Source: Fuerstiella sp041398845 (lineage in GTDB: Bacteria; Planctomycetota; Planctomycetia; Planctomycetales; Planctomycetaceae). From it: a DNA stretch of 64,000 nt. Position 1 is the first letter of the stretch; each line of letters begins with the position of its first letter. The position numbers were made by a program, and so were the translations under genes. Of the stretch, positions 8,205 through 17,864 are shown piece after piece. Under the pieces are notes generated by a model. That model was given only the letters and a program-made list of their open reading frames with translations, did not search any database and had not been told where the DNA came from. The stretch is from assembly GCA_041398845.1 (NCBI GenBank), contig JAWKTZ010000006.1, positions 1,488,001-1,552,000 on the forward strand, given 5' to 3'.

Positions 8205-10484
8205 ATGTCCTGGCTCACGCAGTATTTTCTGAATCCCGGCTATGTGCTGCCGGGGGCTGCGCTGGCTGCACTTCCGATCATCATCCATCTGCTCAGCCGT
8301 CTGCGGTACAAGCGAGTTCGGTTTGCGGCGATGGAATTTCTGCTGCAGAGCGATGAACTCAATCGGCGGCGGCTGATCATCGAACAATTGCTGCTGTTGC
8401 TGCTGCGTGTTCTTGCGGTGCTGTTGATCATGTTCCTGATTGCTCGACTGATTCTGGACCCGTCGCGGCTGATGCTGCTGCGAGGTGCGTCAACTCATCA
8501 CGTGCTGGTGCTGGACGATTCATTGTCCATGCGAGTGCGCGCGGGTGACGGGACTCTGTTTGATCAGGCCGTGCAGACGCTGGAGAAACTGCTGTCTCAG
8601 GGCGAAGGGCGCTCGGGGTCTCTGCGAGTGACCGTTCTGACGATGACCGCACCCGATCGCCCGCTGATCACCGACCGCGAACTCGACGGGGCACTCGTCC
8701 AGGAACTGATTCCTCGACTGCGAAACCTCAGGTGTTCGTTCACGGCCGCCTCACCCGTGCCCGCGCTGCAGGCGGCGGAAAACGTGCTGAAGGGTGACGG
8801 CGGTGTAGCTCCACAGGTGCATGTCATCACTGATCTTCGGCAATCCGACTGGATGAATCGTCCGGAGGTTGTCGCCGCGTTTAAGTCCCTGGACGCAATC
8901 GATGCCGGGATCAGCCTGATTCAGTTGACGTCAGATTCCCCGGGCAATGTGGTGCTGAGCCGCATGACGTCGGAAACTCTGGCGGTGGCGGTGGGAGTTC
9001 CATGGCGATTGAATCTGACGTTAAAGAACCACAGTGCTCAAAGATCCAGCGGCCTGCGAGCCACTGTCGACATCGACGGTACGTCTTTGCCGATCAAGGT
9101 GCTGGTACCGGACATTGATCCGGGTGAAGAGACCACCTTGTCTCACGACATCGTATTTGACGCGGCCGGTCAGCACGAAGTCGAAGTGCAGTTGGAAGAG
9201 GATGCTCTGCTGGAAGACAATTCACGTTTTATTGTGGTGGATGTGACAGACAAGCGGCGCGTTCTGGTTGTGGACGATGAAGCGAAACAGGACGACGCCG
9301 GGTTCGTTTCAGCCGCGTTGAGTGCCGATCCGCAGTTGACGGGCGTCGCTTCAGAGATTCGTACGTCTGATGTCCTGACCAGTGCGAAGCTGGATGAATA
9401 CGACTGCGTCTTTTTGCTCAACGTTCGCGAACTGCCCGCCGATGCCACGGTGTTGCTGGCCGAATATGTCCGAAACGGTGGCGGCCTGGCATGGTTTCCC
9501 GACAGTCAGGCCAATACAACGTGGTACAACACCGCGCTGCGCTCGGCGGATCAGCCTCTGTTTCCGGTGCCGCTCGGAACGGTGGAAACGATTCCCGATC
9601 GCAGTGCCGACGAAGATCCCGCGTTTCAGCATCCCGTGTTTGAGCAGCATCCGATTTTTGCTGTGTACAACATTCCCGACAGCCCGTTCGCGGATCTGGT
9701 GCAGGTGTCGCAGTGGTTTCAGGTGTCGTCAGACTGGAACGCAGATGATTCGTCCGTACCCGATGTCAGAGTGCTGGCTCGCCTTGAAAACGGTGCCCCG
9801 GTGATCTTTGAGCATGCTCTGGGATCTGGTCGGATTCTGACGTTTCTGACCACGGCCGGGCGGCGCTGGAGCAACTGGCCGGTGTCACCGGCGGGGCCTG
9901 GCTACGTTGTGATGAACCTGCTGATGCATCAGTATCTGCAGAAACCCACCGATTCGGTCCAGGTGCGCGAACCTGGCGAACCGATTCGCTTTGAATGGCC
10001 CGCCGGGCAGTACAGCGAATCCGTGGAAGTCTTTCTGCCGGACGTGGAGGGCGAAGACAAGGACAGTGCCGATACGTTCCTGAGATTACAGGCGGCGCCG
10101 GTCAGGACGACAACGGATTCTGATGCCGGGAAAGTCGACAGCAGTGAAGCCGAACGGATGGCGGTGTCAATTCCTCAGGCCAGTCGGCCGGGCGTGTATC
10201 GAGTCAAACGATTTCCCGTTGAAGGAGAAAGTGACGAAACGTGGCTGGCGTTGAGCGTTCCTGCCACCGAAAGCGATCTGACTGCGGCGGATGCGACCGC
10301 CGTTCAACAACAGGCGAATCTGAACAACCTGCGAGTCATTGCTGCGGACACCGCCGCTGGTCTGTCTGCCAGTGATGCCGGTCGCGAAATGCGGTGGTTT
10401 CTGATTGGATTGTTGATCACCGTGCTGGTGTGTGAACAGTTGCTTTCGTTGCGGTTGAGTTTTCACCCGGAGGTGAAAGCATGA
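8205..10484 (+). CDS. BatA-like membrane protein with VWA and amidotransferase-like regions
   Basis: 759 residues. The N-terminus is the two-TM BatA domain: GAALAALPIIIHLLSRLRYKRVRF, then an L-rich second helix RVLAVLLIMFLIARLIL. A VWA-like domain begins at VLVLDDSLSMRVRAGDG with the DxSxS pattern. After Ig-like strands there is a glutamine-amidotransferase-like Rossmann region (VLVVDDEAKQDDAG, YDCVFLLNVRELP, YVRNGGGLAWF). A C-terminal TM helix (WFLIGLLITVLVCEQLL) anchors the other end. The preceding DUF58 gene ends 182 bases upstream, and the stop overlaps the next gene by ATGA, indicating coupled translation. A cell-envelope role with MoxR is inferred from the gene neighbourhood. Confidence 0.9.
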   Translation: MSWLTQYFLNPGYVLPGAALAALPIIIHLLSRLRYKRVRFAAMEFLLQSDELNRRRLIIEQLLLLLLRVLAVLLIMFLIARLILDPSRLMLLRGASTHHVLVLDDSLSMRVRAGDGTLFDQAVQTLEKLLSQGEGRSGSLRVTVLTMTAPDRPLITDRELDGALVQELIPRLRNLRCSFTAASPVPALQAAENVLKGDGGVAPQVHVITDLRQSDWMNRPEVVAAFKSLDAIDAGISLIQLTSDSPGNVVLSRMTSETLAVAVGVPWRLNLTLKNHSAQRSSGLRATVDIDGTSLPIKVLVPDIDPGEETTLSHDIVFDAAGQHEVEVQLEEDALLEDNSRFIVVDVTDKRRVLVVDDEAKQDDAGFVSAALSADPQLTGVASEIRTSDVLTSAKLDEYDCVFLLNVRELPADATVLLAEYVRNGGGLAWFPDSQANTTWYNTALRSADQPLFPVPLGTVETIPDRSADEDPAFQHPVFEQHPIFAVYNIPDSPFADLVQVSQWFQVSSDWNADDSSVPDVRVLARLENGAPVIFEHALGSGRILTFLTTAGRRWSNWPVSPAGPGYVVMNLLMHQYLQKPTDSVQVREPGEPIRFEWPAGQYSESVEVFLPDVEGEDKDSADTFLRLQAAPVRTTTDSDAGKVDSSEAERMAVSIPQASRPGVYRVKRFPVEGESDETWLALSVPATESDLTAADATAVQQQANLNNLRVIAADTAAGLSASDAGREMRWFLIGLLITVLVCEQLLSLRLSFHPEVKA

Positions 10485-13024
10485 TGCTGCAACTGATGGT
10501 GACATTCGCTCAAACCGAAACGCAGTCGTTTCAGACGACGGAACTTGACCTGCCGGATTCCACGACCGGCATTCTGTTGCTGTTAACTGGCCTGTTTGTG
10601 CTGTTCGGCCTGACGGTCTGGACGTCTTTGCGAGACTCCCGCTTCCTGAACCGTGGCTGGCGGACAGCGTTACTGGCTCTGCGCGTGCTGGTGCTGATTG
10701 GCATCATGGTGGTGTTGTTGAATCCTCGGCAGCGAACTCAGACAACACAGATTCAGAAGTCACGAGTGGGAATTCTTGTCGATACGTCGCTGTCGATGGC
10801 GTACCCCGCCACGGAGGCTGCTGTTGGCGAAGGATCGACAACTTCCGGCGAGTCGGACACACGAGCAGAAGCGATTCAGAAGTCACTGGTGGATTCCGGC
10901 CTGCTGAATCAGCTCAGCCAGACGCATTCGGTGTCCGTTTACGGTTTCGATTCGACTCTGGCCGGTCCTCAGGCAATTGTCAACGGCGGCAACACGGCAT
11001 TTGTTGCTCAGGACCATACAGCAAACATGACTGATTCAGAGACGGCCGATTCCACAACGGCCAACGAAGACGTTGCTCGTGTCGATCTGGCCGATGACGG
11101 CCGGATGTCTGTGGAACAGCAGGCGGCTCGCTGGCAGCAGATTCTGCAGCCCGCCGGAGCGGAAACGCGGCTGGGAGAATCGCTGCACCAACTCATCGGC
11201 CAGCTTTCGGGCCGAACATTGTCCGGCATCGTGATCCTGTCTGATGGTCGTTCCAATGCCGGTCTGGACGTGGCTGCTGCCCGACTGCGAGCGGAACGCA
11301 GCGAAACCCGGCTGGTGACGGTCGGAGTCGGCAGTGATCGGCCTCAGGTCAATCTGTGGCTCGCCGGCATGCAGTCGCCGTCGGACGTGCATCGTGGTGA
11401 TCCGTTTGACGTCTCTGTCACAGTGCAGGGCAACGGTCTGAACGAAGAAAGCGGCACCATTCAGTTGTTTCAGCAGTCAGCCGGAAGCGATGGGAAGGAC
11501 CGGAAGAAGATCGACGAGCAACCGTTCGAGTTTTCCGCCGATGGCCTGCCTGCCGACGTCCGTTTTCAACAACAGTTGAACGTTCCCGGCAAGTACGAAT
11601 ACGTGGCAGTGGCAGCGCTGAAGAACGGAGAACTCAAGGAGCTGACTCTGGAAGACAACCAGCGTCGTCGCGAAGTTGAAGTCACGGATCGCAAGCTGAA
11701 GGTGCTGGTGATTTCCAGCGGCCCGATGCGAGACTACCAGTTTGTCCGCAATACTCTGTACCGCCACAGCGGCATTGAATCCGACGTCTGGCTGCAGACC
11801 GTGACGAAAGAAAACCTGGGCTTTGTGTCTCAGGAGGCCGAAGAACTGTTGACGGAATTTCCAAAGACGGAAAGCGACCTCTTTGAATACGACGTCATCG
11901 TCGCATTCGATGCTGACTGGAGTCTGCTGTCGTCGGAACAGCAGAAGTTTCTGAACCGCTGGGTGGATGAACATTCCGGCGGCATCATCTTTGTCGCCGG
12001 AGAACTGTTTACTCCGGAACTGGCCCGGGATGCGGAAAAGTTCCGAGACATCTCCGTGCTGTATCCGGTCGTGCTGAATCGCATGTTGTCGGAACTGAAG
12101 ATTACTCAGCGAGCCGACAAGCCGTGGCCCGTACTGCTGACTCCGGAAGGCCGTGCGAGTGAGTTCCTGAAGATTGCCGACGCCACCGGCAAAGCGGACG
12201 TTGATCTGTGGAAGAAATTCGAAGGCATCTATCGTTCGTATCCCGTGCGCGCCGTGCGTGACGGAGCTGTTGTGCTGGCTCAGTACGGCAATCCGCGAGC
12301 ACGCACTCAACAGGGTCAGCCGCCGTTTCTGGCGAGTCAGTTTTATGGCAAGGGCCGCACGATGTTTGTTTCATCGGCCGAAACGTGGCGGCTGCGTTCC
12401 ATCAGTGCCGAAGGTCACCAGCGTTTCTGGACCAGCCTGATTCGGGAGGTCGGCCAGGGACGCCGCAGTCGAGGCCGCAGTCGTGGCCTGCTGCTGCTGG
12501 ATCGCACCGAAGTCTCCCCCGGACAAACCGTGACCATCCGGGCACAACTGTACGACGCCCGCATGCAGGCTCTGCAGCGCGAATCGGTTCCGGTTTCCAT
12601 TGTCGATGCTGAAGGCCGACCAGTCAGTATTCCCGATGTGCTGCGAGGTGATGCTCGTCGTCCCGGTCAGTTCGTCAATACATTTCGTCCCGGCCGACAG
12701 GGACAATACCGTGTCACCGTTCCCGTTCCGGAATCCAGCGACATTCTGCAGGCCAACATCGAAGTGGTGCTGCCCAATCTGGAATCCGAAGATCCCTCTC
12801 AGAACGTCGCACTGCTGACGTCACTCACCGAAGACAACAGCGGCAGGTACCTGCCACTTCAGGATCTGGTGACTCAACTGCCCGCGCTGCTCCCCGACCG
12901 CAGCGAACCGGTCATTGTTGACGAACAGCTAAAGACACTGTGGGACCGCCAATGGCTGATGTGGCTGCTGGTCGGTCTGCTGGCCGTCGAATGGGCGCTA
13001 AGACGTATCGTTCGGTTGTCGTAA
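10481..13024 (+). CDS. VWA/glutamine amidotransferase-like membrane protein
   Basis: 847 residues; the start overlaps the preceding stop by four bases (ATGA). Two N-terminal TM helices (GILLLLTGLFVLFGLTVW and ALRVLVLIGIMVVLLNP) precede a VWA domain opening at VGILVDTSLSMAYP and continuing at IVILSDGRSNAGLDV. Ig-like domains follow. An amidotransferase-like region (KVLVISSGPMRDYQFVRNTLYRH, EYDVIVAFDADW, VDEHSGGIIFVAGE) comes next, with a final TM helix (MWLLVGLLAVEWAL). The family is recurrent in planctomycete MoxR operons. No catalytic triad is obvious, so the amidotransferase fold may be non-enzymatic. This is the last gene of the operon; the coiled-coil and DUF4159 partners seen at 20620-24423 are absent here. 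Confidence 0.9.
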   Translation: MMLQLMVTFAQTETQSFQTTELDLPDSTTGILLLLTGLFVLFGLTVWTSLRDSRFLNRGWRTALLALRVLVLIGIMVVLLNPRQRTQTTQIQKSRVGILVDTSLSMAYPATEAAVGEGSTTSGESDTRAEAIQKSLVDSGLLNQLSQTHSVSVYGFDSTLAGPQAIVNGGNTAFVAQDHTANMTDSETADSTTANEDVARVDLADDGRMSVEQQAARWQQILQPAGAETRLGESLHQLIGQLSGRTLSGIVILSDGRSNAGLDVAAARLRAERSETRLVTVGVGSDRPQVNLWLAGMQSPSDVHRGDPFDVSVTVQGNGLNEESGTIQLFQQSAGSDGKDRKKIDEQPFEFSADGLPADVRFQQQLNVPGKYEYVAVAALKNGELKELTLEDNQRRREVEVTDRKLKVLVISSGPMRDYQFVRNTLYRHSGIESDVWLQTVTKENLGFVSQEAEELLTEFPKTESDLFEYDVIVAFDADWSLLSSEQQKFLNRWVDEHSGGIIFVAGELFTPELARDAEKFRDISVLYPVVLNRMLSELKITQRADKPWPVLLTPEGRASEFLKIADATGKADVDLWKKFEGIYRSYPVRAVRDGAVVLAQYGNPRARTQQGQPPFLASQFYGKGRTMFVSSAETWRLRSISAEGHQRFWTSLIREVGQGRRSRGRSRGLLLLDRTEVSPGQTVTIRAQLYDARMQALQRESVPVSIVDAEGRPVSIPDVLRGDARRPGQFVNTFRPGRQGQYRVTVPVPESSDILQANIEVVLPNLESEDPSQNVALLTSLTEDNSGRYLPLQDLVTQLPALLPDRSEPVIVDEQLKTLWDRQWLMWLLVGLLAVEWALRRIVRLS

Positions 13025-13207
13025 CGTCACGTCTTCGGAAGAGACTGCGACGCGCATTACCGGGTGCCTGATGTCAGCAGCCGCACCGCCGACCGGAAAA
13101 CAGCGGGAGAATTGTTTCTGCAGGGCGATTGTCGGATACTGCCAAGGCTGTTTGCTGACGATGTTCGGTTACCGTCCTGTATTGGTTCCCCATCCCGGAG
13201 TGCTCAG

Positions 13208-14767
13208 ATGGCAGATGTCAACGGCGGTGCTCCCGAACCTCAATCCGCGACCACGCAGCGCTCGTGGGCATGGACGTTCCTTCGTCGCCTGCCTGGCCAA
13301 CTGCTCGGTCGCAATCCGTTTCAGGGAGACTGTCTTCCGGCTCCGATTCCCCTGTTTTCGCTTCGAGATCGGCGTCCGTCGCTGCCGTTTCCACATCCAT
13401 GGAACTACCGTGAGCCGATTCAGATTCTGGACACCTATTTTCATGGTGCGGATACCGTCGAAGGACCTGGTCGGCACAACCGCTACCTGAATGTGATCGG
13501 GTTTCCGCCGGTTCTGGTCACACGGGACCCGGGAATCATTCGCGCCATCACGACGGACACAGGCGATCGCCCCGGCCAGTTCGATCGTGACACGCTGCCG
13601 TCGACCGGAATCGCTCGAGCAACCGGGCGGGATACACTGTTGTTTTCCAACGGTCCGCTGTGGCGGCATCAACGCCGTCTGGCAGCGTCTCCGTTCGGAA
13701 AAACAACTCTGTTTCAGCCGGAGATGTTTCAGGAATTCGAACTGACATTTCGCAGGACAGTGTCGGAACGACTGGCTGCGTTGACCCGTCTGCTGGAACG
13801 AACTCACCAGACGACTCTGGAAGTGGTGATTGAGCCTGAAATCAAGGTCATCATGCTGGAAATGCTGGTGAACAATTTTTTCGGCGCGGACGTTTGTTAT
13901 CAGGACCTGAGGGACATTCACGTTCCCGCGATCGAACGTCTGATTGACCACATTGTCCGCGACACGGTGATCAACAGGGCCGGAGTGCCGCTCCGGATTC
14001 TGCCGGGAATGAGTCAGCGTCTGCGGCAGGCTCGCGCAGACTTTGCCACGTTTGAACAATTGACGTCTCTGGTGCTGGCAACGCGTCAGGAGGGACGCGG
14101 GCTGTGGAAACAGTTCCGGTCTGAGGCACCGGATGCGGCTCTTCGCAGCAACGTGAAAGTCTTTCTGGCCGGCGCACTGGAAGCCACCACCTCGTACGCC
14201 TGCTGGGCCATTTCGCACCTCGCTCGCAACCCGGACGCTCAGGAAAAAGTCTTTGCCGATGTGCAGCACGTGGAAAGCTACAGCCCCGACAACCTGAACA
14301 ACGCCGGGTATCTGCACCGCGCTCTGGAAGAAACTCTGCGACTGACGCCGTCGCTGTATTTCCTGCCGCGACGTGCCACTCAGGACACCTGGGTTCAGAC
14401 CTCCGATGGTCGCCGCATGATGATTCCGGCCGGGACTCACGTACTGCTGGATGTGTGGCACGCGAATCGCCACGAAGATCACTGGGGCATGGCAGCGACC
14501 GGATTTCCGGCCCTGAAGTTTGCTCCGGAACGCTGGGACGTGCTGGCGTCAAAGGGCGTGCATTCCAAAGACATGCTGCATTTCGGGTTTGGGCATGGCC
14601 CCAGAGTCTGCCCGGGAAAACATCTGGGGCAACTGGAAGTGGGACTGGTCGTCGGCAGTTTCGTCAAGAAGTTTCGTTTCCATGCCGTTCACCAGGAAAA
14701 TCCCGAACGAGCCGGCGTTTCCACAAAGCCTCGCGACGGCGTCCTGCTGAACCTGCAGCTTCGATGA
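13208..14767 (+). CDS. Cytochrome P450
   Basis: A 519-residue haem monooxygenase. The haem-binding loop FGFGHGPRVCPGKHLG supplies the axial Cys. The K-helix ExxR is in ALEETLRLTPSL. The oxygen-binding I-helix region is around VFLAGALEATTSYACWAI, where the usual acidic-Thr pair is not obvious. LLFSNGPLWRHQRRL is the C-helix WxxxR motif. The start at ATG 13208 is preferred, with GGAG 9 bases upstream. A longer GTG start at 13064 adds about 48 residues of low-complexity, non-family sequence. No redox partner is adjacent, so the substrate is unknown. It is convergent with the next gene. Confidence 0.93.
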   Translation: MADVNGGAPEPQSATTQRSWAWTFLRRLPGQLLGRNPFQGDCLPAPIPLFSLRDRRPSLPFPHPWNYREPIQILDTYFHGADTVEGPGRHNRYLNVIGFPPVLVTRDPGIIRAITTDTGDRPGQFDRDTLPSTGIARATGRDTLLFSNGPLWRHQRRLAASPFGKTTLFQPEMFQEFELTFRRTVSERLAALTRLLERTHQTTLEVVIEPEIKVIMLEMLVNNFFGADVCYQDLRDIHVPAIERLIDHIVRDTVINRAGVPLRILPGMSQRLRQARADFATFEQLTSLVLATRQEGRGLWKQFRSEAPDAALRSNVKVFLAGALEATTSYACWAISHLARNPDAQEKVFADVQHVESYSPDNLNNAGYLHRALEETLRLTPSLYFLPRRATQDTWVQTSDGRRMMIPAGTHVLLDVWHANRHEDHWGMAATGFPALKFAPERWDVLASKGVHSKDMLHFGFGHGPRVCPGKHLGQLEVGLVVGSFVKKFRFHAVHQENPERAGVSTKPRDGVLLNLQLR

Positions 14768-14818
14768 ACCACTCAGATCAATCGACAGTCTGATCGACGT
14801 CGGTGGCGTTTCACATGG

Positions 14819-15730
14819 TTATTCTGCGGCTGGCAGGTGCAGGTCAACTTTGGCGTGCATCGTGTACAGCCGAAATTTTCCGCCATCTTCGACCAGAACT
14901 CCGCTGGACTTATTGTCGGCAATCGGCAGCACAGGTCCGGCGGAACATTTTTTCCAGGTCAGCAGGTCGTCGGACACGGCAAAGTACGTACACCATTTGC
15001 GAGGTTTCGTCGGGGTGCCCGTTCCATGCAGGACGGCGTACCAGCGGTCGTTATGGCGCACGACCTGGTTCATGGCGATCATGAGGCGGTCGTAGTGGTC
15101 GGGGCCGGGCAGCAGCACCGGCTGATCACTGACATTCGTCCAGACCTGCATGTCCTTCGATGTCGCCAGCCAGACTCCAAGGTCCTTTCGCTCATAGAAC
15201 AAATACCATTGTTCGTTGGTGTACAGCGCGGTTGGAGTTCCATACGGGCCGGGCGGAATTTTTTCACCGGACATCAGTCGGACATCCAGAGTTCCTCGAC
15301 GCTCCCAGGCGATACCATCGGCTGACGTCAGTAATTGCGCCTGATCGTTCATTCCTTCGGCAAACATGTAGAACACATTGTTGTGTTTCACGACCATCAT
15401 GTCTTCGACCCAGACTTCCCGCAGCAGCGGGTTGTTGGGGTGCCGATTCCAGGTGATGCCGTCTGCAGATGTCGCGTAGCCCGGACTCATGATGACAGGC
15501 GAACGTTCCGGATCGTAACCGGTGTACCACAGATGGTATCGGTCACCCTCTTTCAGAATCCAGCCGCGTTCGCGAATCAGCGCATCCCATTCGCCGGCGG
15601 CTCCAGTGAAGACAGGGTTTTCCGCGTACGACTGAAAACCGGAAAACGCGGGTGGAAGATCCTGAGCTGACGCAGGGTGACACAGACGCAACAGGCCGAC
15701 AATCATGCCGAAGAGCACAAAGATTCGCAC
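14819..15730 (-). CDS. Secreted glycosyl hydrolase-like five-bladed beta-propeller protein (GH43/GH130 type)
   Basis: 303 residues with an N-terminal signal (FVLFGMIVGLLRLCHPASA). Repeated propeller blades are visible: ENPVFTGAAGEWDALIRERG, YHLWYTGYD, GYATSADGITWNRHPNNPLL, FYMFAEGMNDQAQLLTSADG, WYLFYERKDLGVWLATSKD and YFAVSDDLLTW. This is the pattern of GH43, GH130 and related glycan-acting proteins. Catalytic acids cannot be assigned by eye, so activity is uncertain. It lies just downstream of the ROK sugar kinase on the same strand (21-base gap), suggesting a shared carbohydrate role. Confidence 0.75.
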   Translation of the reverse strand: MRIFVLFGMIVGLLRLCHPASAQDLPPAFSGFQSYAENPVFTGAAGEWDALIRERGWILKEGDRYHLWYTGYDPERSPVIMSPGYATSADGITWNRHPNNPLLREVWVEDMMVVKHNNVFYMFAEGMNDQAQLLTSADGIAWERRGTLDVRLMSGEKIPPGPYGTPTALYTNEQWYLFYERKDLGVWLATSKDMQVWTNVSDQPVLLPGPDHYDRLMIAMNQVVRHNDRWYAVLHGTGTPTKPRKWCTYFAVSDDLLTWKKCSAGPVLPIADNKSSGVLVEDGGKFRLYTMHAKVDLHLPAAE

Positions 15731-15751
15731 AGCAGGTCCTTTCCGAGAGTC

Positions 15752-16765
15752 TTAAATTAATCCGCGATTCAGTGCTCGACGGGCACATCCGGCCGCGCCG
15801 ATGAATCCGGCGTTGCCACCAAGGCTGGCGTAATCAATGGTGATTGTGCGAGCCAGCACCGGGAAGGCTCGACGCCGAAATTCCTCACGCACGCGTTCCA
15901 GAAACCTGCGCCCGATGCTGGTTTCGTGTCGGCCGAATGTCATCGCTCCACCCAACAGCACCATCGTGGGATCGATGACATGGCAGATCGATGTTGTGGC
16001 AGTTCCCAGGCACCTTGCCATTTCCAGAATCAGTTCTGTGGACAGAGCATCCCCATTTTCGGCCTCTTCTGCCATCAGCAACGGCGACAACGCGGTCACA
16101 TCGTCCATGCGATCGGTCACGGACGAAGTTCGTCCGGACGCCATGGCTTCGTGAAAACGTTCCATCAGAGCCGTGGCGCTGCAATAGGCTTCCAGAGTTC
16201 CATACTGACCGGTTTTGCACAACCGGCCGTTGTCCATTTCAATAATCGTGTGGCCGAGTTCCGATCCGTGCGAATGTTCACCCTGAACAATGGTGTCGTC
16301 CACAATGATTCCGCCGCCCAGTCCGGTGCCCAGAGTAAAAAACACCAGGCTGTCGCATTCGCTGGCCGACCCGGCCCAGTATTCTCCGTAGGCGGCTGCG
16401 TTGGCATCGTTCTGCAGAATCGTCGGCCGTTCCAAAGAGTCTGCGACTTTCTGTCGCACGGGATAGTTCTGCCAGCCAGGCAGGTTCTGAGGATCCAGAA
16501 ACATGCCTTTCGGAATATCCATTGTCCCGGGTGTTGCCAGTCCGATCGCGGCAATTTGGCTGATGGAACATGTGGCCTGTCGCAGAGCCTGTTCGGCGGC
16601 GAGCTTCATCTGTCGGACACCGTGATCCGGTCCCTGAACGGCTTCTGTCGGAACGCTGGCTTTTGCGATGACACGGCCTGCGTCATCAACAACACCGGCT
16701 TTGATGTTTGTGCCACCGACGTCAATTCCAAGGAACAGGCGGTTTGAGTTTTCAGGCGAATTCAT
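15752..16765 (-). CDS. ROK-family sugar kinase (glucokinase-like)
   Basis: 337 residues from the ATG at 16765, just before the phosphate-binding motif FLGIDVGGTNIKAGVV; longer upstream reading would run into the neighbouring gene. Other ROK features are TPGTMDIPKG, NDANAAAYGEYW (catalytic Asp), GTGLGGGIIVD and GSELGHTIIEM. The family zinc motif CxCGxxGCxE is degenerate here: it reads CKTGQYGTLE, so only the first Cys remains and two are Thr. The protein would phosphorylate a hexose such as glucose with ATP, or act as a ROK relative with altered zinc binding. It sits 73 bases downstream of the CBS membrane-protein gene. Confidence 0.9.
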   Translation of the reverse strand: MNSPENSNRLFLGIDVGGTNIKAGVVDDAGRVIAKASVPTEAVQGPDHGVRQMKLAAEQALRQATCSISQIAAIGLATPGTMDIPKGMFLDPQNLPGWQNYPVRQKVADSLERPTILQNDANAAAYGEYWAGSASECDSLVFFTLGTGLGGGIIVDDTIVQGEHSHGSELGHTIIEMDNGRLCKTGQYGTLEAYCSATALMERFHEAMASGRTSSVTDRMDDVTALSPLLMAEEAENGDALSTELILEMARCLGTATTSICHVIDPTMVLLGGAMTFGRHETSIGRRFLERVREEFRRRAFPVLARTITIDYASLGGNAGFIGAAGCARRALNRGLI

Positions 16766-16838
16766 CCTTACGTTTCCGTGGTCAGGCAGTCTGTCGTGTA
16801 TCGCGACGGAACGTAGAATAGCAGACTGGCAAAAAACA

Positions 16839-17864
16839 TCAGCCGCTCGAACCGGACAGCAGATTTTCCAGCTTTGGCGACGCGGGGCGAATGACTCGAA
16901 ACAACTGTGATACCAGAGTCTGGCGTCGGATGATTCCGACGCAGCGTTCGCCTTCCATAACCGCTCCGAACAGCGAGTACTGCCGAAACATGGCGGTGAG
17001 CACTTCAAGGCGTGGCGTTGAACCGGCAAATTCCGGCAGCGGCAGCATGACATGGCGAGGTGCCAGCCCGGAACTCAGCATATCGGCAACGCGAACATAC
17101 GAACGCCATTCCCATGGCCTGCCGGGGCTGTGCAGCAGCACGCACGAGGAATCTGTTCGACTCGCCATCTGCAACACCTCTTCCATTGTCGAATCCTCGC
17201 TGACTCCCCGGATTGTTGACGCAGGATCCATCGACAGTTCCACCGGCAGTTCAGCCACCTGCATCAGGTTTTCCGCAAGGTTTCTCTGCAGCCCGGTCAA
17301 CAGACCCTCGCGCTGTCCGGCTTCCAGAACTCCGTAAAGTCGCGTGCGTCCGAAAACGACCTCCACCGGTCGTTTGTCGGATTTGCTGAAGCCCGACACA
17401 AACCGGGACAGTCGGATCAGCGGATAGCTGATCGGAAGAAACAGAAAATAGAAGAACCGAAAACCCACCGATCCGCTGCGCAACAGGGTCATGGGTGCCC
17501 GATAATACAGGCTCTTGGGAATCAATTCACCGAACACAAAGATCGCCGGTGTCAGCAGCAGCGTGGCAATGATTTCCGGTGCGCCCGAGGCATGTTGCCA
17601 GACCGATGACATCATCAGCCCGATCGCCACCGTCGTCAGATAGTTGGCCACATTGTTGCCAACCAGAGTTGTGGCGACAAAGCGTTCCGGGTGAGTCACA
17701 AAGTAAAACAGGCGGGCGGCTACGGTATCTCCTCGCTGTTTCTGCAGCGTCAACTGCAGAGTACTGACTCGATAGAACCCCGTTTCTGATCCGCTGAAAA
17801 AGGCAGACAGCCGCAATCCCACCAGAAACAGCAGCATTGAAAACAAAAGCGGCAGAGAAAACAT
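16839..17864 (-). CDS. CNNM/DUF21 membrane protein with CBS region (second of a pair)
   Basis: 341 residues. The N-terminal DUF21 domain has about four TM helices, opening FSMLLFLVGLRLSAFFSGSETGFYRV, with the family SGSETGF motif. PAIFVFGELIPKSLYY is the characteristic inner helix. A CBS-pair-like cytosolic region follows (RGVSEDSTMEEVLQMA, VLTAMFRQYSLFGAVMEGERCVGII). It lacks the C-terminal CorC/HlyC domain. The start overlaps the stop of the preceding paralogue by one base, so the two are cotranscribed and perhaps form a heteromer. Magnesium or other divalent-cation export is the role of characterised relatives. Confidence 0.88.
   Translation of the reverse strand: MFSLPLLFSMLLFLVGLRLSAFFSGSETGFYRVSTLQLTLQKQRGDTVAARLFYFVTHPERFVATTLVGNNVANYLTTVAIGLMMSSVWQHASGAPEIIATLLLTPAIFVFGELIPKSLYYRAPMTLLRSGSVGFRFFYFLFLPISYPLIRLSRFVSGFSKSDKRPVEVVFGRTRLYGVLEAGQREGLLTGLQRNLAENLMQVAELPVELSMDPASTIRGVSEDSTMEEVLQMASRTDSSCVLLHSPGRPWEWRSYVRVADMLSSGLAPRHVMLPLPEFAGSTPRLEVLTAMFRQYSLFGAVMEGERCVGIIRRQTLVSQLFRVIRPASPKLENLLSGSSG

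Noticed and set aside
13169..14482. 437-codon minus-strand reading frame
   Set aside because: Antisense to the P450, which has clear haem and ExxR motifs.
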